Below, in pieces: positions 1-4,435 of a stretch of 6,654 bases of DNA; position 1 is the stretch's first letter; each line of letters opens with the position of its first letter. The notes beneath the pieces were generated by a model that worked only from the letters and a program-made list of their open reading frames with translations, was not told the DNA's origin and did not search any database. The stretch lies in assembly GCA_040757115.1 (NCBI GenBank), contig JBFLYA010000207.1, forward strand, positions 1-6,654, in the 5' to 3' direction. The translations under genes were made by a program, and so were the position numbers. The stretch is from a bacterium. Lineage in GTDB: Bacteria; UBA9089; CG2-30-40-21; SBAY01.

Positions 1-400
1 TAATAATCATGAAATCTCTCAGGATGGCGGTAACCCCATCTGGTCACCCAGAGGCGACTTGATTGCCTTTGTCTGCAAAGGCTGGATATATACCATGAAA
101 CCAGATGGAAGCGAGAGGAGGAAGGTGATTGATGGAAATTATATAGGTGATTGGATACCAGATGGAAAAGCATTTACAGCATCTATATCAGGTGGTACTC
201 ATATAGTTGACTTAAATGGGAATGTTGTTAAATATACTGGATTATGTGGACAGTGGTCTCCTGATGGTAAAATGATACTTTGTGGATTTGATGTTTATGA
301 TTCTATTGATGGTAAAAAGATAGGAGAGCCATTATCAGTAGGAATTCCAAAATCTACAAGCAAATATTTCGTCTATAAAAGACCAAATAATATTTGGTAA
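1..400 (+). CDS. TolB/PD40-like beta-propeller protein, copy 1 (5' end outside window)
   Basis: This is the C-terminal part (133 codons, in frame from base 2) of a propeller protein. The first 127 bases are identical to 2269-2395 of copy 2, so the reading frame certainly continues upstream of the window and the apparent TTG start at 59 is not real. Visible PD40-type motifs are IWSPRGDLIAF, IYTMKPDGSERRKV, DWIPDGK and QWSPDGKMIL, the W-[ST/I]-P-D-G signature of TolB-like blades. The protein ends in FVYKRPNNIW, a tail shared by all three copies. Downstream of base 127 it diverges from copies 2 and 3. The hydrolase gene follows after 15 nt, with its ribosome-binding site starting on the last base of this stop codon, so the two are likely one operon. 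By analogy with copies 2 and 3 the missing N-terminus should hold membrane segments. Role unknown; PD40 propellers commonly mediate protein or ligand binding. Confidence 0.85.
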   Translation, partial: NNHEISQDGGNPIWSPRGDLIAFVCKGWIYTMKPDGSERRKVIDGNYIGDWIPDGKAFTASISGGTHIVDLNGNVVKYTGLCGQWSPDGKMILCGFDVYDSIDGKKIGEPLSVGIPKSTSKYFVYKRPNNIW

Positions 401-407
401 AGGAGGG
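400..407 (+). promoter_or_regulatory. Shine-Dalgarno site of hydrolase copy 1, touching the upstream stop
   Basis: AAGGAGGG begins on the last base of the propeller stop codon and lies 8 nt before the ATG at 416. The near-perfect match and the overlap suggest translational coupling of the two genes. Confidence 0.75.
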
Positions 408-415
408 TAAAAGTC

Positions 416-1474
416 ATGAAAAAAATTGCTATTTGTTTGGTAATGTTATGTATATTCAGCAATGAAGTAAGAGCAGAAGAAATTAATTGGGGGAGTTGCA
501 CCACTTATGCACCAATGCCTGTATTGTTCATTCATGGCATTAACGCTAATGCAACCACTTGGGATACAGCTACTAAAGAACTGGAGAAATATTTTGGATA
601 TAAATGGATGCGGTACGACGGAAAATATATAACTCCTGACCCTCATTTTTACCCTGTTACTTACGATGAAAAGAACCCCAACGCCCCGCAGAACAAGGTC
701 GTGAAGCATTATTTAGAGGCGTTTGATTATGGTGGGGAGGATGCGGGTAAGAGTTTTAACCATCTTGATACATATAGTGATGTTTTAAAAAGACTCATTG
801 AAGGAGATGATAAATCACCTGGTATATTAAAATCTTACTATGGCGATAACTATAATCCTACTACTGACAAACTCATTATCGTTGCTCATTCTCAAGGAGG
901 ACTAATTGCCAGACATTATATTCAAGAAAAGGATGGCTGGAAACATGTAAAGCGATTGATTACTATTGGAACTGCTCATACTGGAAGTTGGCTAGCAGAT
1001 AAATTGATAAGAAGGACACGCGAGGTGCCTGAATCTGAATTTATATGGATACTTCAAGAAATGGCTATTCGTGGCCTGGCAAAGATATTAAAGGTAGAGA
1101 AGATAGAAGATATAGAAAAAGGTGCAATACAAGACCAACAAACAGAGTTGTATCAGTCTCCCATATCTATACTTGGGCATGCATATAATACTTTCCTTTG
1201 GCATCTTAACAATGGTTCAGGATTACGAAATTTACAGGATAATGTGGAAGTTGTATGCATAGTAGGGAAAATTGGGAAATTATTTTATAAAGATAGTGAT
1301 GCAATAGTTAGTGGAAATAGTCAAAGAGGAGAAAGTGAAATTCTTCCTGTAAAATACTTTGAGCCAATCTCTATAATTGATATAAAAGATGGTTTAAAAG
1401 GAATGCATACTAATCGCTCCTACGGAGCTGAATTCTTTAAGGATTATCATAGTCTACAAATATATCACTCCTAA
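416..1474 (+). CDS. Secreted alpha/beta-hydrolase (lipase/PGAP1-like), copy 1, C-terminally truncated
   Basis: This is a 352-aa predicted exported esterase or lipase. The N-terminus is a Sec signal peptide: MKK, a hydrophobic core, and a likely cleavage after VRA (residue 20). There is no lipobox, so it is probably released. FIHGIN (38-43) is the HG oxyanion motif of lipases. AHSQGG (157-162) is the nucleophile elbow with Ser159. GTAHTGS (185-191) resembles the TPHxGS motif. SDAIVSGNSQ (294-303) fits the acid loop with Asp295, and His331 in GMH is the best candidate for the catalytic His. The triad is inferred from family patterns. Residues from about 334 to the end are encoded by a REP-like repeat, and the stop lies inside a repeat hairpin. 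Copy 3 instead continues for at least 400 residues. The truncation falls just after the His codon, so a minimal catalytic domain may survive. The substrate (lipid, ester or other) cannot be told. Confidence 0.85.
   Translation: MKKIAICLVMLCIFSNEVRAEEINWGSCTTYAPMPVLFIHGINANATTWDTATKELEKYFGYKWMRYDGKYITPDPHFYPVTYDEKNPNAPQNKVVKHYLEAFDYGGEDAGKSFNHLDTYSDVLKRLIEGDDKSPGILKSYYGDNYNPTTDKLIIVAHSQGGLIARHYIQEKDGWKHVKRLITIGTAHTGSWLADKLIRRTREVPESEFIWILQEMAIRGLAKILKVEKIEDIEKGAIQDQQTELYQSPISILGHAYNTFLWHLNNGSGLRNLQDNVEVVCIVGKIGKLFYKDSDAIVSGNSQRGESEILPVKYFEPISIIDIKDGLKGMHTNRSYGAEFFKDYHSLQIYHS
710..1402 (+). repeat. Near-identical hydrolase block, copy in cassette 1
   Basis: These 693 bp match 4739-5431 with a single difference seen by eye (G at 745, A at 4774). 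Sequence on both sides of the block differs strongly between the two genes. Such sharp edges suggest recent gene conversion or unequal recombination. The part from 677 to 976 also matches copy 2 (2953-3252). Confidence 0.85.
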
Positions 1475-1572
1475 CGGAGTTTAGAAAATATATTCAGCCC
1501 TGTAAGGGCGAGATGTTTATAGCTTTATCGTCTCAACATCAAATTAGCTCCATAGGAGCGATATGTTTATTG
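1415..1572. repeat. Cluster of four REP-like palindromic units
   Basis: Four short hairpins follow each other. They are GCTCC/GGAGC (1416-1428), ACTCC/GGAGT (1467-1480), GCCCT/AGGGC (1497-1509) and GCTCC/GGAGC (1547-1559), with 3-4 nt loops. The last two carry the same 3' flank, GCGAKATGTTTAT, on the plus strand. The second has the matching flank on the minus strand, and the first also appears inverted, so the order is minus, minus, plus, plus. Stem changes are compensatory between units. This is the organisation of REP/BIME-type elements, which in other bacteria are spread by RAYT transposases; none is in this window. The first unit abuts the truncated hydrolase coding sequence and supplies its last codons. 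The cluster fills most of the gap up to the next propeller gene. Confidence 0.75.
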
Positions 1573-1624
1573 AGAAAGTTATAAATATTTTCGTGCAAAA
1601 GTTTGTTGTCATGAGGTAGGTATG

Positions 1625-2677
1625 ATGATAAGGGTAATAGAAAACTTATGTATTTTAGTTTTGCTTATTCTTTTAGTAGTAATTATCTTCAAGAAGAAGG
1701 CGATAAAAATAATCATTATCAGTGGGATAATCATAGGAGCAATAATAGGTGGTTGTAAATGGTTAGAATATAAGTTTGGTGCCAGAGAGAGTGATAGGAT
1801 TTCTTATTGTGCACCGTGTTGGGGACCAAACAACAAGATATTTTTTATTAAACATGTAATGTATGGAAATTATTCTCCATTGCTTGGGTCGATAGGATAT
1901 TACTATAAGAAGAGTGAGATTTATCTTTGTTCTATGAATGCAGATGGGACAGATAAGAAAGAGATTGTAATGCTTGAGGATACAAGCAAGAAACCTGATT
2001 TTATTCCTGTGCCTGGGGATACAAGCAAAAAAGCTGATTTAATATTTCCTCGCTATCTTGATTATTGCTCAAAGAATGGTTTAATTCTCATGTCAGGAGG
2101 AGATATTCCCAGTGGTGGCTGGACTAATGGAATATGGATTATTACACCAGATGGAAGTAATCTGACAAAGGTATCAAATATAGGGATGCACGCCTCCTGG
2201 TCACCCAATGGAAAAAGGATGGTGTATGACGGAGAGAAAGGGATTTGGGTGATGAATATAGATGGAACTAATAATCATGAAATCTCTCAGGATGGCGGTA
2301 ACCCCATCTGGTCACCCAGAGGCGACTTGATTGCCTTTGTCTGCAAAGGCTGGATATATACCATGAAACCAGATGGAAGCGAGAGGAGGAAGGTGTGTGA
2401 TAATTATCTAGGCGATTGGTCTCCTGATGGAACAATGCTTATGACAGCGTCACCACGAGGTATTATCGACTTAAATGGTAAGAGTGTTAGAGAATTCCCC
2501 GTAGAAGAATCTACCAATGGAAAGTGGTCACCTGATGGAAAAATGTTTCTGGGGAAAAGGGACTTTATTTTATACGATAGTGTGACTGGTAAAAAGATAG
2601 GGTATCCATTATCAGTAGGGGTATTAAGATCTGAAGGCAAATATTTCGTCTATAAAAAACCAAATAATATTTGGTAA
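1625..2677 (+). CDS. Membrane-anchored TolB/PD40-like beta-propeller protein, copy 2
   Basis: This is a 350-aa protein if started at 1625. That ATG sits 7 nt from GAGGT (1613-1617) and aligns with the copy 3 start; the adjacent ATG at 1622 is possible but only 4 nt from the site. The N-terminus has two hydrophobic segments (about 9-22 and 29-43) separated by a KKKAIK loop. The positive-inside rule would put the loop in the cytoplasm and the rest outside. The second segment ends in IGGC (Cys44), a lipobox-like sequence. PD40-type motifs follow: CWGPNNK (W66), SWSPNGKRMVY (W192), IWSPRGDLIAF (W229), DWSPDGT (W265) and KWSPDGKM (W301), the last four spaced 36-37 residues. A 13-residue tandem repeat (DTSKKxD...) lies at 119-144. 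The protein ends FVYKKPNNIW. It is a likely extracytoplasmic binding or scaffold protein paired with the hydrolase that starts 14 nt downstream. Function unknown. Confidence 0.88.
   Translation: MIRVIENLCILVLLILLVVIIFKKKAIKIIIISGIIIGAIIGGCKWLEYKFGARESDRISYCAPCWGPNNKIFFIKHVMYGNYSPLLGSIGYYYKKSEIYLCSMNADGTDKKEIVMLEDTSKKPDFIPVPGDTSKKADLIFPRYLDYCSKNGLILMSGGDIPSGGWTNGIWIITPDGSNLTKVSNIGMHASWSPNGKRMVYDGEKGIWVMNIDGTNNHEISQDGGNPIWSPRGDLIAFVCKGWIYTMKPDGSERRKVCDNYLGDWSPDGTMLMTASPRGIIDLNGKSVREFPVEESTNGKWSPDGKMFLGKRDFILYDSVTGKKIGYPLSVGVLRSEGKYFVYKKPNNIW
1647..2338 (+). repeat. Near-identical propeller block, copy in cassette 2
   Basis: These 692 bp match 3397-4088 at a constant offset of 1750 with five differences seen by eye. 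Three change the protein (A/T, D/A, M/I). The block covers the membrane segments and first blades. Identity ends sharply at 2338, after which the two genes diverge. Confidence 0.85.
1979..2056 (+). repeat. 39-bp imperfect tandem duplication inside propeller copy 2
   Basis: Two units start at 1979 and 2018, both opening with GATACAAGCAA and encoding 13 residues each (DTSKKPDFIPVPG, then DTSKKADLIFPRY). The same duplication is in copy 3 at 3729-3806, so it predates the cassette duplication. It probably extends a loop between blades. Confidence 0.7.
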
Positions 2678-2683
2678 GGAGGG
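2676..2683 (+). promoter_or_regulatory. Shine-Dalgarno site of hydrolase copy 2, overlapping the upstream stop
   Basis: AAGGAGGG uses the last two bases of the propeller TAA stop and lies 8 nt before the ATG at 2692. This decides the start: an upstream in-frame TTG at 2671 lies inside the propeller gene and lacks such a site. Confidence 0.75.
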
Positions 2684-2691
2684 TAAAAGTC

Positions 2692-3294
2692 ATGAAAAAA
2701 ATTGCTATTTGTGTGGTGATATTGTGTATATTCAGCAATAAAGTAAGAGCAGAAGAAATTAGTTGGGGGAGTTGCACCACTTATGCACCGATGCCTGTAT
2801 TATTTATCCATGGCATCAACGCTAATGCAGAAACATGGGATACTGCTACCAAAGAATTGGAGAAGTATTTTGGGTATAGATGGTTACTGTTTAATCGTTC
2901 TGATAAAAAAATAACAGAGGATGAGAAACCAGTTACTGTGGACCGAGATAATCCCAACGCCCCGCAGAACAAGGTCGTGAAGCATTATTTAGAGGCGTTT
3001 GATTATGGTGGGGAGGATGCAGGTAAGAGTTTTAACCATCTTGATACATATAGTGATGTTTTAAAAAGACTCATTGAAGGAGATGATAAATCACCTGGTA
3101 TATTAAAATCTTACTATGGCGATAACTATAATCCTACTACTGACAAACTCATTATCGTTGCTCATTCTCAAGGAGGACTAATTGCCAGACATTATATTCA
3201 AGAAAAGGATGGCTGGAAACATGTAAAGCGATTGATTACTATTGGAACTGCTTTAGGGTCATTGGATTATAGTTTAGAGGAAATTGTTTTATAG
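2692..3294 (+). CDS. Truncated secreted alpha/beta-hydrolase, copy 2 (probable pseudogene)
   Basis: This 200-aa product has the same start context and signal peptide (cleavage after VRA, residue 20) as copy 1. It retains FIHGIN and the nucleophile elbow AHSQGG with Ser159. From 2953 to 3252 it is nearly identical to copy 1 (one difference in 300 bp). After Ala187, in the middle of the GTAHTGS motif, homology stops. A 13-residue unrelated tail (LGSLDYSLEEIVL) then leads to TAG at 3292-3294. The acid and His of the presumed triad are lost, together with the rest of the fold, so it is unlikely to be an active enzyme. A palindromic repeat follows 4 nt later. The region between residues 63 and 87 differs from both other copies. 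It could be a remnant of a deletion, or a secreted decoy or binding fragment; the first is more likely. Confidence 0.75.
   Translation: MKKIAICVVILCIFSNKVRAEEISWGSCTTYAPMPVLFIHGINANAETWDTATKELEKYFGYRWLLFNRSDKKITEDEKPVTVDRDNPNAPQNKVVKHYLEAFDYGGEDAGKSFNHLDTYSDVLKRLIEGDDKSPGILKSYYGDNYNPTTDKLIIVAHSQGGLIARHYIQEKDGWKHVKRLITIGTALGSLDYSLEEIVL
2953..3252 (+). repeat. Near-identical hydrolase block, copy in cassette 2
   Basis: These 300 bp match 677-976 of copy 1 with one difference (A at 3021, G at 745). From 2986 they also match 4739-5005 of copy 3. The block ends abruptly at the truncation point of this gene. Confidence 0.85.
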
Positions 3295-3298
3295 GGTC

Positions 3299-3358
3299 GG
3301 TTTACGAACCAGCGGTTATCAGCTACCAGACAACGCATGCTAAAGCCTGCGGCTACCA
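3299..3358. repeat. Second type of palindromic (REP-like) repeat after hydrolase copy 2
   Basis: CGCATGC (3334-3340) and GCCTGCG (3345-3351) form a 7-bp stem with one mismatch around a TAAA loop, flanked by GCTACCA at 3322-3328 and 3352-3358. Just upstream, GGTT-TACG-AACC (3299-3310) and AACC-AGC-GGTT (3307-3317) are mutually exclusive small hairpins sharing one arm. The stem-TAAA-stem plus GGCTACC pattern is typical of dispersed intergenic palindromes and is unrelated in sequence to the cluster at 1415-1572. No T-tract follows, so this is not a standard terminator. Confidence 0.6.
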
Positions 3359-3362
3359 ACTT

Positions 3363-3370
3363 AAGGTGGA
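3363..3370 (+). promoter_or_regulatory. Shine-Dalgarno site deciding the start of propeller copy 3
   Basis: AAGGTGGA lies 7 nt before the ATG at 3378. An upstream in-frame GTG at 3366 lies inside this site and is therefore unlikely to be the start. Confidence 0.6.
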
Positions 3371-3377
3371 AAAGATA

Positions 3378-4418
3378 ATGAAGACAATTGAAAATATATG
3401 TATTTTAGTTTTGCTTATTCTTTTAGTAGTAATTATCTTCAAGAAGAAGGCGATAAAAATAATCATTATCAGTGGGATAATCATAGGAGCAATAATAGGT
3501 GGTTGTAAATGGTTAGAATATAAGTTTGGTGCCAGAGAGAGTGATAGGATTTCTTATTGTGCACCGTGTTGGGGACCAAACAACAAGATATTTTTTATTA
3601 AACATGTAATGTATGGAAATTATTCTCCATTGCTTGGGTCGATAGGATATTACTATAAGAAGAGTGAGATTTATCTTTGTTCTATGAATACAGATGGGAC
3701 AGATAAGAAAGAGATTGTAATGCTTGAGGATACAAGCAAGAAACCTGATTTTATTCCTGTCCCTGGGGATACAAGCAAAAAAGCTGATTTAATATTTCCT
3801 CGTTATCTTGATTATTGCTCAAAGAATGGTTTAATTCTCATGTCAGGAGGAGCTATTCCCAGTGGTGGCTGGACTAATGGAATATGGATTATTACACCAG
3901 ATGGAAGTAATCTGACAAAGGTATCAAATATAGGGATGCACGCCTCCTGGTCACCCAATGGAAAAAGGATAGTGTATGACGGAGAGAAAGGGATTTGGGT
4001 GATGAATATAGATGGAACTAATAATCATGAAATCTCTCAGGATGGCGGTAACCCCATCTGGTCACCCAGAGGCGACTTGATTGCCTTTACCTGTAAAGGC
4101 TGGATTTGGGTGATGAAACCTGATGGGAGTGAGAGGAGGATGGTACATAAAGGAATGTATCTTTTTGATTGGATACCTGATGGAAACGGAATTATTAAAG
4201 ATGGAGCACCTGGAACTGGATGGGGTATTTTTGATATAAATGGGAATGTGATAAAAAGGTTAAAATGGGGAGGATATGTTTCATCAGATGGCAAGTTAAT
4301 ATTATCTCTTGATTTTACTGTGTTTGATATTAATAAAGAGGTAGAAATAGAACCTTTCGCTGATATTAAACAAACTGAAAAACATTTTGTATATAAAAAA
4401 CCAAATAACATTTGGTAA
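3378..4418 (+). CDS. Membrane-anchored TolB/PD40-like beta-propeller protein, copy 3
   Basis: This is a 346-aa protein with the same architecture as copy 2: two hydrophobic segments around a KKKAIK loop, a lipobox-like IGGC (Cys43), the 13-residue tandem repeat, then PD40-type blades. Positions 3397-4088 are nearly identical to copy 2. After IAF (about residue 237) the sequence diverges, and the last third has its own blades (IWVMKPDGSERR, DWIPDGN, IFDINGNVIKRL, YVSSDGKLIL) before the shared FVYKKPNNIW end. Some divergent blades have lost the WSPDG signature, for example VSSDGK. The first seven codons also differ from copy 2, because the region upstream is a different repeat. The long hydrolase starts 17 nt downstream. 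The divergent C-terminal third together with the divergent N-terminus of its partner hints at matched pairs, which is inference. Confidence 0.88.
   Translation: MKTIENICILVLLILLVVIIFKKKAIKIIIISGIIIGAIIGGCKWLEYKFGARESDRISYCAPCWGPNNKIFFIKHVMYGNYSPLLGSIGYYYKKSEIYLCSMNTDGTDKKEIVMLEDTSKKPDFIPVPGDTSKKADLIFPRYLDYCSKNGLILMSGGAIPSGGWTNGIWIITPDGSNLTKVSNIGMHASWSPNGKRIVYDGEKGIWVMNIDGTNNHEISQDGGNPIWSPRGDLIAFTCKGWIWVMKPDGSERRMVHKGMYLFDWIPDGNGIIKDGAPGTGWGIFDINGNVIKRLKWGGYVSSDGKLILSLDFTVFDINKEVEIEPFADIKQTEKHFVYKKPNNIW
3397..4088 (+). repeat. Near-identical propeller block, copy in cassette 3
   Basis: This is the partner of 1647-2338 (offset 1750, five differences in 692 bp). The first 70 bases of the window also match its end (4019-4088). 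The sharp edges are compatible with gene conversion. Confidence 0.85.
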
Positions 4419-4419
4419 A

Positions 4420-4426
4420 AAGGGGG
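4420..4426 (+). promoter_or_regulatory. Shine-Dalgarno site of hydrolase copy 3
   Basis: AAGGGGG lies 9 nt before the ATG at 4436 and 1 nt after the propeller stop codon. The spacing resembles that of the other two cassettes, supporting this start. Confidence 0.65.
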
Positions 4427-4435
4427 TATATCATC

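Noticed and set aside
446-709. Minus-strand open frame opposite hydrolase copy 1
   Set aside because: It is a mirror of a well-supported gene with recognisable lipase motifs. Similar minus-strand frames at 2404-2640, 2565-2780, 2781-2972 and 4037-4411 were rejected for the same reason.
1497-1559. Hairpins at 1497-1509 and 1547-1559 as intrinsic terminators
   Set aside because: The stems are only 5 bp and are followed by GATGTTTAT-type sequence and not a T-tract. They fit a repeat family better.
1415-1572. CRISPR array
   Set aside because: The repeated units are short palindromes in both orientations with irregular spacing, not direct repeats with uniform spacers.
1570-1586. TTGAGA and TATAAAT as a promoter for propeller copy 2
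   Set aside because: The two boxes are only 4 nt apart, and AT-rich DNA gives such matches by chance. No well-spaced promoter was found.
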